Shown here: piece after piece, positions 39,750-49,555 of the stretch
Numbering within the stretch: position 1 is the stretch's first letter
Layout: every line of letters starts with the position of its first letter
Assembly: GCF_900102495.1 (NCBI RefSeq)
Contig: NZ_FMVQ01000008.1
Span: forward strand, 62,001 to 126,000
Source: Nitrosospira sp. Nl5
Lineage (GTDB): Bacteria > Pseudomonadota > Gammaproteobacteria > Burkholderiales > Nitrosomonadaceae
Length of the DNA: 64,000 bases
Direction of reading: 5' to 3'
Made by a program: the position numbers and the translations under genes
The notes under the pieces: generated by a model
Told to the model about the DNA's origin: nothing
The model's input: only the letters and a program-made list of their open reading frames with translations
Databases searched by the model: none

Positions 39750-39762
39750 ACCCATGGCGCAG

Positions 39763-41919
39763 TCAGGAATGTCCTTCGGTCGGAGCCGTGGCTGCCACAG
39801 AGGTATCCCCTTGCTCATGCTGGCCCGCCTCTTCCCGGGCGGCATCTTCCTGACGCCCCAGAAGCCGCAGCGCAGCAGCGGTGACTCGCTCGGCGGTAAA
39901 GCCGAATCGTTTCATGGTTTCTTCTCCCGGAGCAGAGGCCCCGAACCGGTCGATGCCAATGATGGTTCCTTCTTCTCCCGCAAATCGTTCCCATCCGAGC
40001 GTTGCACCGGCTTCCACTGTGACGCGCTTACGCACGGCCGCAGGCAGCACCTGCTCGCGATAGGCGCTTTCCTGCTCGGCAAACAACTTCCAGCTCGGCA
40101 GGCTGACCACGCGAACGCGGATACCCAGATCTCTCAACCGGGCTTGCGCTTTGACGCATAATTCGACCTCGGAGCCGGTTCCAATCAGCAGTACCTGAGG
40201 GTTGCCACCCTCGCCCTCCGAAAGAATATATCCCCCTCTCGCCACTCCCGCATCTTGTGCGCGAGAGCGGTCCAGGATGGAAATGTTCTGGCGCGTTAAC
40301 GCTAATAGCGTAGCCGAATTCCTCTTTACCGCAACTGCCCATGCCTCTGCGGCTTCGTTCGCGTCGGCTGGCCGAATAACAGTCAGACCGGGAATCGCCC
40401 GCAGGCCGGCCAACTGCCCAATCGGCTGGTGCGTCGGCCCATCCTCGCCCAAAGCAATGCTATCGTGCGTGAAGACGTAAATTACCCGCAGGCCCATCAG
40501 TGCTCCCAAGCGTATCGCTGGCTTCATGTAATCGGAGAACACGAGGAACGTCGCACTGAAGGGAAGTACGCCACCATGCGCAGCCATGCCATTGACGGCA
40601 GCGCCCATTGCATGCTCCCGAACGCCGAAAGCAATATTGCGGCCCGCGTAACTCCACATACCGCCGACCGCTCCGGCGGTGGCTGGCGTTCCATCCGACG
40701 GCTGAAAATCCCCCCGCTCTTTCAAAGCCGTATTGGTAGAGGGGTTCAAATCGGCCGAACCACCAATAATATTTGGAATGTGCTGCGCGAGCGCGTTCAA
40801 AGCTTGCCCCGCCGCCACGCGTGTCGAGACTGGCTTGTCGCTGGGTTTCCATTGTGGCAGCTGCGCCGCATCTGGAGACACCTGGCCGCCCATCACCTGG
40901 TCCCATTCGGCAGCTTCCGCGGGAAAGACTGTCCGGTAAGCGTCGAGGCGCTGCTGCCATTCCTGCTGTGCCTTTGCTCCGCGCTCGACCGCTTGCCGAA
41001 AGTGCGTCACCGCCTCGGGCGGAAGGAAGAAAGAGTTGGTCGTCGACCACCCCAGTGCCTTTTTGGCGGCTGCTACTTCTTCTTCGCCGAGGGGAGACCC
41101 GTGGGCATGGAACGTGTCCTGTTTATGAGGACTGCCATAACCGATATGCGTCCGTACCAGCAGCAATGATGGGCGGTTCTTCTCGGCCTGTGCCTCCCGC
41201 AGAGCGGCATCCACGTCGTCCGTGTTGTTTCCGTCCGGTACGATACGGGTATGCCACCCGTATGCCTCAAATCGCTGGGCGATGTCTTCGGTAAATGTAA
41301 GCTCGGTTGCGCCGGCGAGCGAGATATGATTTTGATCATAAAGATAGATCAGCTTGCCCAGGCGAAGATGTCCGGCGAGGGACGCGGCTTCCGCAGCAAC
41401 CCCTTCCATCAGATCGCCATCCGAAACAAGCGCATAAGTGTAATGATCCATCAGGTTATGATCAGGACGGTTATATCGAGCGGCCAGCCATGCTTCGGCG
41501 ATGGCCATGCCTACACCGTTGCCAAAGCCTTGCCCGAGGGGACCGGTTGTAACCTCGACTCCAGGCGTATGCCCTCGCTCGGGATGGCCCGGGGTACGGC
41601 TGCCCCATTGGCGAAAATGTTTAATCTCGTCCAGCGGCAGATCGTAGCCGGTAAGATGCAGCAGGCTGTATAGGAGCATGGAGCCGTGTCCGGCGGATAG
41701 CACGAAGCGGTCGCGATCCGGCCATAATGGATCCCGGGGGTTGTAACGGAGGAAGCGCGTCCAGAGAACATAGGCCATCGACGCCGCACCCATGGGTAAA
41801 CCAGGGTGTCCCGAGTTGGCCTTCTGGACCGCATCCATCGACAGCACGCGTATAGTGTTGATGCACAAATCGTCCAGGTCCTTGCCTGCTTTTGCTAGAC
41901 TGCTGCTTTTGTTCGCCAT
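39763..41919 (-). CDS. tkt: Transketolase
   Basis: This 718-residue thiamine diphosphate enzyme moves two-carbon units in the pentose phosphate and Calvin cycles. It begins with [22 protein letters not shown]. The thiamine diphosphate motif is [20 protein letters not shown] followed by YDQN, and the pyrimidine domain holds [18 protein letters not shown]. The last 40 residues (after RLLGRQED) form a Glu/Gln/Ala-rich tail beyond the usual end. It stands alone, not in a cbb operon. The sequence upstream to 42127 holds no gene or clear promoter. Confidence 0.97.
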   Translation of the reverse strand: MANKSSSLAKAGKDLDDLCINTIRVLSMDAVQKANSGHPGLPMGAASMAYVLWTRFLRYNPRDPLWPDRDRFVLSAGHGSMLLYSLLHLTGYDLPLDEIKHFRQWGSRTPGHPERGHTPGVEVTTGPLGQGFGNGVGMAIAEAWLAARYNRPDHNLMDHYTYALVSDGDLMEGVAAEAASLAGHLRLGKLIYLYDQNHISLAGATELTFTEDIAQRFEAYGWHTRIVPDGNNTDDVDAALREAQAEKNRPSLLLVRTHIGYGSPHKQDTFHAHGSPLGEEEVAAAKKALGWSTTNSFFLPPEAVTHFRQAVERGAKAQQEWQQRLDAYRTVFPAEAAEWDQVMGGQVSPDAAQLPQWKPSDKPVSTRVAAGQALNALAQHIPNIIGGSADLNPSTNTALKERGDFQPSDGTPATAGAVGGMWSYAGRNIAFGVREHAMGAAVNGMAAHGGVLPFSATFLVFSDYMKPAIRLGALMGLRVIYVFTHDSIALGEDGPTHQPIGQLAGLRAIPGLTVIRPADANEAAEAWAVAVKRNSATLLALTRQNISILDRSRAQDAGVARGGYILSEGEGGNPQVLLIGTGSEVELCVKAQARLRDLGIRVRVVSLPSWKLFAEQESAYREQVLPAAVRKRVTVEAGATLGWERFAGEEGTIIGIDRFGASAPGEETMKRFGFTAERVTAAALRLLGRQEDAAREEAGQHEQGDTSVAATAPTEGHS

Positions 41920-42249
41920 ATTGCTATCTTCATCTGCGGCTGGAGTATCAGTATCTCCTGTTCCAGCTCGATGAGCCGCTTTTCTTCAAGCTAAAACAAA
42001 TAAGGTCAAGAAGGGTAAGGCCCGTACCTTTATCGAATCGCTATTTATTTTTATGATTTTGGCTGCTGCCTTGAGATGCCGCTTCTCACCGCGGATGTTT
42101 AGAAAGCCTGAATGACCTACCCAGGAAATTCCGCCATTAAATTTAATGCGGAATGAGAATATAGTTTAAGAGGGTATATGGTTTTGATCTGTACGGTGGC
42201 ACACCATCGTTTGCGCATCGCGATTTGGCTCTTAACCTTCGCGGCATGG
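41920..42249. other. Gap between transketolase and pteridine reductase genes
   Basis: No gene is supported on either strand. The notable content is the palindrome at 42128-42154. Confidence 0.5.
42128..42154. promoter_or_regulatory. 27-base near-perfect palindrome
   Basis: ATTCCG (42128-42133) and CGGAAT (42149-42154) flank the perfect palindrome CATTAAATTTAATG, with one extra C. No T-run follows on either strand, so it looks more like an operator for a dimeric regulator than a terminator. It lies 209 bases upstream of tkt and 96 bases past the stop of the preceding minus-strand gene. Confidence 0.5.
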
Positions 42250-42990
42250 TCATAAATTTATGCTGCGTCCGCCATCCACCGCAATAATCTGACCGGTGAT
42301 ATATGGCGCATGCGCGATCAAAAAAAGCACTGTTCTGGCAATGTCATCCGGGTCGCCCGCGCGTTTCAAGGGAGTTTTGTCGATAATGCGCCGTTGCAAC
42401 GTTTCATCCGTCCACTCACCTTGCTCAGGCCATAAAATGGGCCCCGGAGAGATGCCGTTAACCCGGACTTCCGGTGCGAGATCCAGCGCCAGCGAGCGGG
42501 TAAGCGAAGCCAAGCCGCCTTTTGCCGAGTTGTATACCACGTATTTTTTCAGCGGCCACTCGGCGTGGATGTCGACGATATTCACGATGCAGCCATGCCG
42601 TTTCCTGAGCTGTGGTGCTGCCGCCTGGGACAGGAACAGCGGGGCTTTCAGATTGCTGCCGATAAGATTATCCCAAGTCTTCTCTGTAATCTCTCCCAGC
42701 GGAGTGGGAAAAAAGCTGGAAGCATTATTGACGAGGGCATCGAGTTGTCCGAAATGCTTCATGGTTTCGTCAATCAGGTCTGGTAGTAGCCCGGTATCGA
42801 ACAAGTCGGCTTGAACCAACGCCACTGATCCGGGACGAATTTGATTAAGTTCAGCCTGTAATGTGCGTGCATTCTCCACCGACGTTCGATAATGCACGAC
42901 CAGGTTTGCGCCCCGGGCATGCAGCCGGCGGCAAGTAGCTGCACCCAGACGTTTGGCCCCACCGGTGACAAGTACTACTTTCCCTTGCAT
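42250..42990 (-). CDS. Pteridine reductase, short-chain dehydrogenase family
   Basis: This 246-residue NADPH-dependent reductase has the nucleotide motif TGGAKRLGAATCRRLHARGANLVVHYR. The Arg after the second Gly and the HYR sequence are typical of FolM/PTR1-like pteridine reductases. It has NNASSFFPTPLGE, the catalytic Tyr-Lys in YNSAKGG, and PGPILWPEQGEW in the substrate loop. These reduce dihydropterins or dihydrofolate. Another member of the wider SDR family is possible. The gene is divergent from the MidA-type gene. Confidence 0.85.
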   Translation of the reverse strand: MQGKVVLVTGGAKRLGAATCRRLHARGANLVVHYRTSVENARTLQAELNQIRPGSVALVQADLFDTGLLPDLIDETMKHFGQLDALVNNASSFFPTPLGEITEKTWDNLIGSNLKAPLFLSQAAAPQLRKRHGCIVNIVDIHAEWPLKKYVVYNSAKGGLASLTRSLALDLAPEVRVNGISPGPILWPEQGEWTDETLQRRIIDKTPLKRAGDPDDIARTVLFLIAHAPYITGQIIAVDGGRSINL

Positions 42991-43046
42991 GGCTATCTCC
43001 CCTACACTTGCGCTTTCGTCAGTTTCTACAATTTACCATAGAGCCG

Positions 43047-44231
43047 ATGCCGTCACTACCCACACCAAGCGAAGCGGCTTTCCAGCATAGCCGCGCCGTG
43101 CTGGAGCTGATTCGCGCCGAGATTGCCGCGGCGGGCGGCTGGATTTCGTTTGCGCGGTACATGGAACTGGCACTTTACACCCCGGGCATGGGTTATTACA
43201 GTGGCGGCGCGGCCAAATTTGGCGGTGCCGGAGATTTTGTCACCGCGCCTGAAATTTCTTCACTATTCGGCATGGCTGTGGCACGGCAGGCGGCCCAGGT
43301 GCTGCAATTGATGGACGGAGGCGGTGGGGATATTCTGGAATTTGGTGCGGGCACCGGGAAACTTGCGCTCGATTTGCTGCTTGAACTGGAAAAACTCGGC
43401 AGCTTGCCAGAACAGTATTTTATCCTTGAAGTCAGTGCAGAGCTGCAACAGCGGCAACGGCAGTTATTTGAAAGGTTTGCGCCGCATCTCTCGGCGCAGG
43501 TAATCTGGCTTGAACATTTTCCCGCCAAATTCAAGGGGCTGATGCTTGCCAACGAGGTACTCGACGCGATGCCGGTGCATCTGGTGATGTGGCGTGATGC
43601 CGGTTTGTTCGAGCGCGGTGTAGCGTGGGGGGGCGATAACTTCAGCTGGAGCGAGCGAGCGCTCACGGAAGGAGAGCTTTACGAGGCTGCATGCCAGTTA
43701 ACGCCTCCGATTGATCCTGACAGCGGCGCTGCTGGCGCCTACGTCAGCGAAATCAGTCTTGTTGCAAGGGGCTTCATGCGCAGTCTCGCGCGCATTTTGC
43801 AACAGGGCGCGGTAGTGCTGATCGATTATGGTTTCGGGCGGAGCGAGTATTATCATTCCCAGCGCAATCGTGGGACATTGATGTGCCATTATCGTCACCA
43901 TGCCCACGCCGACCCGTTTTATCTGCCGGGCTTGCAGGATATTACCAGTCATGTGGATTTCACTGCCGTTGCGAACGCCGCGACCGCTGCGGGATTGGAG
44001 TTGTTGGGTTATACCACTCAGGCGAATTTCCTCATCAACTGCAGAATAACCGAAACCTTGGCGCGAACGTCAGTAGACAGCACAAAGGAGTATTTGCCGC
44101 TGGCGAACCAGTTGCAAAAGCTGACGAGCCCCGCTGAAATGGGTGAGTTGTTCAAAGTGATTGCTGTCGGCAGGAACATTTTCCAACCTCTTACCGGGTT
44201 CATCCGTGGAGATAAAAGCCGAATGTTGTAA
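43047..44231 (+). CDS. MidA/NDUFAF7-type SAM-dependent methyltransferase
   Basis: This 394-residue protein of the family (DUF185) that includes mitochondrial NDUFAF7, an arginine methyltransferase for complex I assembly. Seen are WISFARYMELALYTPGMGYYSGG, KFGGAGDFVTAPEISSLFG, motif I ILEFGAGTGKLALDLL, and LANEVLDAMPVHLV, all typical. The bacterial target is not known. A TTG 13 codons upstream is open, but ATG 43047 is the normal start. Confidence 0.88.
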   Translation: MPSLPTPSEAAFQHSRAVLELIRAEIAAAGGWISFARYMELALYTPGMGYYSGGAAKFGGAGDFVTAPEISSLFGMAVARQAAQVLQLMDGGGGDILEFGAGTGKLALDLLLELEKLGSLPEQYFILEVSAELQQRQRQLFERFAPHLSAQVIWLEHFPAKFKGLMLANEVLDAMPVHLVMWRDAGLFERGVAWGGDNFSWSERALTEGELYEAACQLTPPIDPDSGAAGAYVSEISLVARGFMRSLARILQQGAVVLIDYGFGRSEYYHSQRNRGTLMCHYRHHAHADPFYLPGLQDITSHVDFTAVANAATAAGLELLGYTTQANFLINCRITETLARTSVDSTKEYLPLANQLQKLTSPAEMGELFKVIAVGRNIFQPLTGFIRGDKSRML

Positions 44232-44405
44232 AACCCCACCATTCAATACTGTCATGGATCGGGTGGCAGCGGGATACGAAATAGCGGTGATCTTGCCGCT
44301 TCGCAAACTGGACAAACCGCCCAGATCGCAACGCTGACGTGCTATGATTGGATGGCTCGCTAAACAGGGCGAGCGTTCCAAATCGAGGTGCGGGAGAGTG
44401 ATGTC

Positions 44406-44840
44406 ATGGCGACTGTAAAGCAATTACTGGAAGGCAAAGGATTTGAAGTTGCAAGCATCGAGCCGGATAAGTCCGTATACGACGCCATGCAATTGATGGC
44501 CGCAAAGAACATTGGCGCATTGCTGGTGCTGCAAGATGGAAAACTGGCCGGTATCTTTACGGAAAGAGATTATTCGCGCAAGGCATACCTGCTGGATAAG
44601 TCCGCGAAAGATATTCGCGTAAGAGAAATCATGACTCCGCAAGTGGCATATGTCAGTCCCGATTATACGGCTGAAGATTGCATGGCATTGGTTACCGAGA
44701 TGCGGGTACGCCATTTGCCTGTGCTGGAAAACAATGAGGTGGTCGGCATTGTTTCCATTGGCGACCTGGTTAAAGATGCCATTTCCGGGCAGCAATTCAT
44801 CATTCATCAGCTCGAACGTTACATACACGGGATCCGCTAA
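44406..44840 (+). CDS. CBS-domain pair protein
   Basis: This 144-residue protein consists almost entirely of two CBS domains (about residues 8-60 and 75-130), with LMAAKNIGALLVLQDGKLAGIFTERDY and MTEMRVRHLPVLENNEVVGIVSIGDLV-like sequence (here MVTEMRVRHLPV without the first T). CBS pairs bind adenine nucleotides and sense energy state. No fused domain shows a target. GGGAGAG lies upstream of ATG 44406; an in-frame GTG at 44388 is less likely. Confidence 0.88.
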   Translation: MATVKQLLEGKGFEVASIEPDKSVYDAMQLMAAKNIGALLVLQDGKLAGIFTERDYSRKAYLLDKSAKDIRVREIMTPQVAYVSPDYTAEDCMALVTEMRVRHLPVLENNEVVGIVSIGDLVKDAISGQQFIIHQLERYIHGIR

Positions 44841-44883
44841 TCGACATGACGTCGGGATTGCCCTTTACGACATAGCTGGGTAA

Positions 44884-45507
44884 TTATTCACCCGCAGCAA
44901 GTGACCAAAGCCCCATCAGGACGAACGAAGCGGCCGCGAACCACCGCATCCACCTCATGTTGATACGGTCGGCGAGTGCCTTGCCGATCCAGACCGCCGG
45001 TATGTTCGCGAGCACCATCCCGAACGTGGTTCCTAACACAACCAGCACCAGCGCATCGTAGCGCGCCGCCAGCGCCACAGTGGCAAACTGTGTCTTGTCT
45101 CCCATTTCCGCCACGAAGAAAGCGACCAGCGTGGTGACAAACACGCCAGCACTAAAAATGCGCGGATTTCCGTCGAGTGTATCGGGCTTCAGCGCCCACA
45201 AGCCGAAACCGATGAATGACAGTCCGACGATCCAGGTGAGAGCTTGCGGCGAAATCAGGCTTGCCAGCCAGGCACCGATGGAGGCCGCCAGCGCGTGATT
45301 AAGTATCGTGGCGGCAAAAATACCTGCCATGATGGGATAGGGCCGCCGTAGTTTGGCCGCCAGCACAAATGAAAGAAGCTGAGTCTTGTCGCCGATTTCA
45401 GCGAGAGCGACCAGCAGGGTGGATGTGAAAAAGGCTTCCAAGGTGGGGGCGATGCAAAAGAGCGGAGAATTGTAACGTGATTTCTCTGTCCAATACTCTT
45501 CTTCCAT
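44884..45507 (-). CDS. GDT1/TMEM165 (UPF0016) family cation transporter
   Basis: This 207-residue membrane protein has two copies of the family motif, EIGDKTQ and EMGDKTQFATVALAAR, in the first and fourth of about six helices. Members export Mn2+ or exchange Ca2+ for H+. No Mn-sensing yybP-ykoY riboswitch is seen upstream. The start is uncertain: the ATG at 45507 adds 22 residues before the usual beginning (LEAFFTSTLLVALAEIGDK), which could start at the TTG at 45441. Neither has a good ribosome binding site. Confidence 0.88.
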   Translation of the reverse strand: MEEEYWTEKSRYNSPLFCIAPTLEAFFTSTLLVALAEIGDKTQLLSFVLAAKLRRPYPIMAGIFAATILNHALAASIGAWLASLISPQALTWIVGLSFIGFGLWALKPDTLDGNPRIFSAGVFVTTLVAFFVAEMGDKTQFATVALAARYDALVLVVLGTTFGMVLANIPAVWIGKALADRINMRWMRWFAAASFVLMGLWSLAAGE

Positions 45508-45651
45508 TCAGATGATTTCAATGATCAAAGCCCAAACTGCCTGTAAGCAATTCGAGGGGACGCTGGAGCGGATTGTGATTAATCCTGAATTTTCAGGGAA
45601 GTTTTCATCGGCACCCCTACCCATGGCCTTTTTCTTTCGGCGGAGACGATC

Positions 45652-47061
45652 ATAAAACCTTCTGATCTTCCGCCTGATGTTTCCTCCGATTGGCTAGCCG
45701 CCGAAGCTAACCGCTGCGTTGCGTGTGGCCTTTGCCTGCCGCATTGCCCTACATATCGCATCACGTTATCAGAGGCCGATTCACCTCGCGGGCGCATCGC
45801 CCTGATGAGCGGGGTTGCGGGAGGACGTATCCCCATGAATGCACGTTTTGCATTGCATATGGACCGGTGTCTCACTTGCCGCGCCTGTGAGGCGGCCTGT
45901 CCGAGCCACGTAAATTTCGGGCAATTGATAGACGGGACTCGCGCCAGGATGCTGGCATCCGCTCCTCCTCTCCTGGAGGGGAAAATAATGCGGGAATCCT
46001 GGTTTCGTCGCGTGCTGGAGCGTGAGTTAATCGCCAAACCAGCACGTCTGGATGCGTTTCGTCCGTTCTTGCGTTTTTACCAGAGAAGCGGAATGCAGGA
46101 ATTGGTGCGTAAATCCGGCTTACTGGGTAAAACAAAGCTCGCCTTGCTGGAGGCGCAGTTGCCACGCGTCGATATGCCCTGCTCTTTTTCCGCTGAAACA
46201 GGAACAGGTGTGGCCAAATCATGGCAAGCAATTTATCCTTCAATTGGCAAACCGCGCGGCGAGGTCGGTCTGTTTCTTGGGTGTGTGGCGCGGCTGACGG
46301 ATGCCGCTACGCTTAATGCCGGAATATTCGTGCTCAACCGCCTGGGTTATACGGTACATGTGCCACCGATGCAAACTTGTTGCGGCGCCCTGCACCAACA
46401 TGGTGGAGATAGCCACATGGCGGCACAGCTGGCACATCAGAATATGAATGCGTTTGACGGGTTGAATTTGTCCGCGGTGATAAGCATGGCATCGGGTTGT
46501 GGCGCGCAATTGGCTGAATACCCTTCTCCCCCCCTATCACAATCGTTAAGACAGTCTCCGGGAAGATCTGTCCCGGGGCAGCCGGAAGCGGGTGCCGATC
46601 TTTCCGGCGAGTGGCTGAAGGGTGCTCAAGCTCGCAATTTTTCCACCAAGGTGATGGATATCAGCGCATTTCTCGCGGCGGCTGATGGATGGGATGACGT
46701 ACAGCTTGCACCGTTGCCTCGCAAAATAGCGATACATGAACCATGCAGTCTGCGGAACGCGTTACGCGGTACCGCCCATCCTTATACATTGCTATCGCGC
46801 ATTCCCGGCTCACAGGTTGTGCCTCTTGCCGGGAATGATCAATGCTGTGGAGCGGCCGGAACATATTTTCTCGACCAGCCGGAGATGGCAAAGGCACTGC
46901 TGCATGACAAGACGGCTGCATGCGATGCGAGTGGCGCGCACTACCTCGCCACATCCAATATCGGTTGCGCCATGCATATTGCCAGTGCTTTACGCACAGC
47001 AGCGTCGGAGACCGAAGTGCTGCATCCGGTAACGCTATTGGCGCGGCAGATGGGTATATAA
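45652..47061 (+). CDS. glcF: GlcF-like glycolate oxidase iron-sulfur subunit, non-standard start
   Basis: This 2x4Fe-4S electron-transfer protein has two CCG domains, like glycolate oxidase subunit GlcF. The first cluster motif is [12 protein letters not shown] (45715-45750) and the second [12 protein letters not shown] (45871-45906). [24 protein letters not shown] and [11 protein letters not shown] follow. The first ATG in frame is 45805, which would cut off the first cluster. The frame is open back to 45589 with no ATG, GTG or TTG. An ATA at 45652 lies 6 bases after GGAG, so 469 residues is the best estimate. A mutated or mis-sequenced start, or a frameshift, are alternatives. No glcD or glcE is adjacent. 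Its role would be oxidation of glycolate from photorespiration. Confidence 0.75.
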   Translation: MKPSDLPPDVSSDWLAAEANRCVACGLCLPHCPTYRITLSEADSPRGRIALMSGVAGGRIPMNARFALHMDRCLTCRACEAACPSHVNFGQLIDGTRARMLASAPPLLEGKIMRESWFRRVLERELIAKPARLDAFRPFLRFYQRSGMQELVRKSGLLGKTKLALLEAQLPRVDMPCSFSAETGTGVAKSWQAIYPSIGKPRGEVGLFLGCVARLTDAATLNAGIFVLNRLGYTVHVPPMQTCCGALHQHGGDSHMAAQLAHQNMNAFDGLNLSAVISMASGCGAQLAEYPSPPLSQSLRQSPGRSVPGQPEAGADLSGEWLKGAQARNFSTKVMDISAFLAAADGWDDVQLAPLPRKIAIHEPCSLRNALRGTAHPYTLLSRIPGSQVVPLAGNDQCCGAAGTYFLDQPEMAKALLHDKTAACDASGAHYLATSNIGCAMHIASALRTAASETEVLHPVTLLARQMGI

Positions 47062-47092
47062 TGCAAGTATCTCGTTTTGCCAGAGAACTCTT

Positions 47093-47719
47093 ATGCCAAA
47101 TATCGATAAATTCATCATCGGCTTCGATCACGCGCTGCGTACGTTGTTGACGCCGGCACAAACCTTGCGTCCTGTTCCCGGAACCGAACTGCCGGAAATC
47201 GAATTGAATGATTCGGAAAAAAGCGAATCTACCGCCCTGATGCGCGTCAATCATGTCGGCGAAATTTGTGCACAAGCGCTATACCAGGGGCAGGCGCTTA
47301 CCGCGCGTAATACGGAGGTGCAGCATACCCTCACCCAAGCCGCACGTGAGGAAACCGAACATCTTGCCTGGACCGAGCGGCGTATCGCGGAATTAAGCGG
47401 GCGTAAAAGCCTGCTGAATCCCCTTTGGTATGGCGGCTCCTTTGCTATTGGCGCATTGGCCGGCATGCTCGGCGATAAATGGAACCTCGGATTTCTGGCG
47501 GAAACCGAACGCCAGGTGGAAGTCCATCTGGCTGGACACTTGAAGCGGTTACCGCGTCAAGACCGGAAAAGCCGTGCCATCGTCGCACAGATGCAGGTGG
47601 ATGAAGCGGGCCATGCGACAGCGGCCATGTCCCACGGCGGCGCGGAATTGCCGGTGCCCGTGAAGCTGGCAATGAAATTGGGATCAAAAGTCATGACAAA
47701 AACCGCGTATTGGGTTTGA
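47093..47719 (+). CDS. coq7: Coq7, demethoxyubiquinone hydroxylase
   Basis: This 208-residue di-iron protein adds the C6 hydroxyl in ubiquinone synthesis. Iron ligands are visible: E57 (NHVGEICA), E87 and H90 in REETEH, the Glu of [10 protein letters not shown], and the Glu and His of [31 protein letters not shown] forms the membrane-associated part. It is the oxygen-dependent route, fitting an aerobe. It lies 31 bases after the GlcF-like gene and converges on the OsmC gene. Confidence 0.95.
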   Translation: MPNIDKFIIGFDHALRTLLTPAQTLRPVPGTELPEIELNDSEKSESTALMRVNHVGEICAQALYQGQALTARNTEVQHTLTQAAREETEHLAWTERRIAELSGRKSLLNPLWYGGSFAIGALAGMLGDKWNLGFLAETERQVEVHLAGHLKRLPRQDRKSRAIVAQMQVDEAGHATAAMSHGGAELPVPVKLAMKLGSKVMTKTAYWV

Positions 47720-47741
47720 CCAGGGGGATTTGACGAAAAGC

Positions 47742-48158
47742 TCATCCTTCCAGGATTTCAAAGTCGTGGGTTAGTTCCGCCGTTTTTTCCAGCATTATCG
47801 AGGCGGAGCAGTATTTTTCCGCGGAAAGGCTGATGGCCCGCTCCACTTGCCCCGGCTTCAGTTTTTTCCCGGTCAGGATGAAATGGAAATGGATACGGGT
47901 GAACACCTTAGGTTCTTCCTGTGCCCGCTCCGCTTCGATTTCCACCACACAATCGCTGATGTCCTGACGGCTTTTTTTAAGAATCAGCACCACGTCGAAA
48001 GCGGTGCAGCCTCCGGTCCCCATTAACACCATTTCCATCGGGCGCGGTCCCAGATTTCTGCCGCCCGCTTCCGGCGGTCCGTCCATCAGCACCGTATGGC
48101 CACTGCCGGATTCGCCTAGAAAGCTCATTCCATCCTTCCACTCAATACGTGTTTTCAT
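47742..48158 (-). CDS. OsmC family protein, YhfA-like
   Basis: This 138-residue protein of the OsmC/Ohr fold has the first reactive Cys in GTGGCTAFDVVLILKKSRQDI and the second in AEKYCSASIMLEKTAEL. It has the family start of MKTRIEWKDGMSFLGES. The YhfA subgroup has no proven substrate; OsmC and Ohr reduce organic peroxides. The frame extends 20 codons upstream, but ATG 48158 gives the family length and has GGAA 8 bases before it. Confidence 0.87.
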   Translation of the reverse strand: MKTRIEWKDGMSFLGESGSGHTVLMDGPPEAGGRNLGPRPMEMVLMGTGGCTAFDVVLILKKSRQDISDCVVEIEAERAQEEPKVFTRIHFHFILTGKKLKPGQVERAISLSAEKYCSASIMLEKTAELTHDFEILEG

Positions 48159-48278
48159 GCTGTTTTTTCCGAAAACATTTTCAGGCATTATTTTAATCCC
48201 GTTCTGCAGGTAAAGCATCCGGCATAAAGCGTGGCGAGAGCGGCCGCGGTCACGGGTGATGAGATTAAATGCAAGGTT

Positions 48279-49040
48279 TTAAGGTGGATCAGGCGCCGGG
48301 GTCAGTCGATACCATAACATGCCAATGGCTTCGTGCAGGAAGAGTCTGCTTTTTTGCAGGGCTTCAGCAGTGGGAATGAATGCGAACAAGTTCGTTTTAT
48401 ATCTCGTAGTGAATGCGGTAGCCGCTGGTGTAACCTTGAAGCCGGCCTGTTCAAACTCCCGTGATGCTCTTGGCATATGCCAGGCGTGAGTAACTAGCGC
48501 GATATGCGTAATTCCGTCTTTTTTCAGCATGGCGAAGCTTTTGTAGGCGTTTTCGCGGGTATTTCCGGAAGCTCCTTCTATCCATTTAACCGGAACCAGA
48601 AACTCCTTTTCCAACGCCGCCTTCATTTGTGCCGCTTCAGAGATGCCGCTGCCCAGGGGGCCTCCACCCGTCGCCAATATCGGTTTACCAGTGAGCCGAT
48701 GTAGCCGCGCGGCGTATCGAACGCGCTCCAGGCCAAGGCGGCTTACAGTATGGCCATGATATTCCGGGGCGTTGAAATATGTACTGCTACCCAGCACTAC
48801 GATGGCTTGTATACCGTTATTGGCGAAGCTGGGAGGAGGTAGCGTTTCCAGCTTACGCAGTGCGGTTTCAGCGACAAATGGGGTAGACAGCAGATAAAGG
48901 AGAGTCAGCGTGACTGCCACCAAAACCTTGCCGGCCACTGGGCGGCGCTTGAGAAGCAGAACTCCCATGACACCCAACAGAATGAGATTTAATGGAGGAA
49001 GCAAGAATGCGCTTACCAAGGTCGTCGTAAACCAGCCCAT
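48279..49040 (-). CDS. ElyC/YdcF family (DUF218) membrane protein
   Basis: This 253-residue protein has two N-terminal membrane helices (about residues 8-28 and 35-55) and a DUF218 domain with QAIVVLGSST, RVRYAARLHRLTGKPILATGGG, GASGNTRENAYKSF and HIALVTHAWHMPRAS. ElyC affects envelope integrity and use of undecaprenyl phosphate in Escherichia coli. The function of this copy is inferred. An 8-bp inverted repeat lies 22 bases before its ATG. Confidence 0.88.
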   Translation of the reverse strand: MGWFTTTLVSAFLLPPLNLILLGVMGVLLLKRRPVAGKVLVAVTLTLLYLLSTPFVAETALRKLETLPPPSFANNGIQAIVVLGSSTYFNAPEYHGHTVSRLGLERVRYAARLHRLTGKPILATGGGPLGSGISEAAQMKAALEKEFLVPVKWIEGASGNTRENAYKSFAMLKKDGITHIALVTHAWHMPRASREFEQAGFKVTPAATAFTTRYKTNLFAFIPTAEALQKSRLFLHEAIGMLWYRLTPAPDPP

Positions 49041-49061
49041 GACTCAATTGGTGGGTTCATG

Positions 49062-49086
49062 AATAGGAAAGCAAGTTATTCCTATT
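49062..49086 (-). promoter_or_regulatory. 8-bp inverted repeat upstream of the ElyC/YdcF gene
   Basis: AATAGGAA (49062-49069) and TTCCTATT (49079-49086) are exact complements 9 bases apart. On the minus strand this lies in the leader near the ribosome binding site. It could be an operator or an mRNA hairpin. Confidence 0.4.
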
Positions 49087-49159
49087 GATATAACATACGT
49101 GTGCGGCATAAAATCGGTAACGTCATTATCTGCCGATATCATTGTTCCAATCGAGAAAT

Positions 49160-49189
49160 AAAAAAGCCGACGGATCCGTCGGCTTTTTT
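49160..49189. terminator. Strong bidirectional terminator after cytochrome c-552
   Basis: The 18-base perfect palindrome GCCGACGGATCCGTCGGC (49166-49183) is flanked by six A and six T, so it terminates either strand. It ends the minus-strand transcript of the cytochrome gene. Confidence 0.93.
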
Positions 49190-49216
49190 ATTAACTAACG
49201 TCGGCGTACGTAAGCT

Positions 49217-49528
49217 TTACTTAAGTGTCAGGATCCACGTCGTCAGGGCCTTGGCATTGTCGTCACTGACGTTTGCATTCGGCGGCATCGGAACCGGACC
49301 CCAAACTCCCTGGCTTCCTTTCTTCACTTTCTCCGCCAGTTTGGTTGGGGCGTCCGCATCATCCTTGTATTTGGCTGCAATGTCCTTGAATGCTGGTCCA
49401 ACCAATTTCTTGTCAACCGTGTGACAATTCATGCAACCGCTACTTTTTGCCAAGTCCGCGTTCGCTTGCGCGGTACCGACGATCAACAGGGCTGATGCTG
49501 CAACCATTCCCATCCAGACAGCTTTCAT
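49217..49528 (-). CDS. Cytochrome c-552/c-551, periplasmic electron carrier
   Basis: This 103-residue exported class I cytochrome c has a signal peptide ending near TAQANA, so the mature part is about 80 residues, as in the c-552 of ammonia oxidisers. Heme is bound by C32-M-N-C35-H36, with M81 in PMPPNANVSD as the sixth ligand. GVWGPVPMPPN is the typical loop of the c8 group. It carries electrons between bc1-level complexes and oxidases in the periplasm. AGGAGC precedes the ATG by 6 bases. It lies 27 bases after the YyaL gene. Confidence 0.95.
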   Translation of the reverse strand: MKAVWMGMVAASALLIVGTAQANADLAKSSGCMNCHTVDKKLVGPAFKDIAAKYKDDADAPTKLAEKVKKGSQGVWGPVPMPPNANVSDDNAKALTTWILTLK

Positions 49529-49555
49529 GCTTGCTCCTTTTATCCGTTAATTTAG

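Noticed and set aside
40429-41169. 246-codon plus-strand frame inside transketolase
   Set aside because: It is antisense to conserved transketolase sequence and has no recognisable protein features.
44884-45600. yybP-ykoY manganese riboswitch upstream of the GDT1-family gene
   Set aside because: These transporters are often under that riboswitch, but its conserved core is not present on the minus strand upstream.
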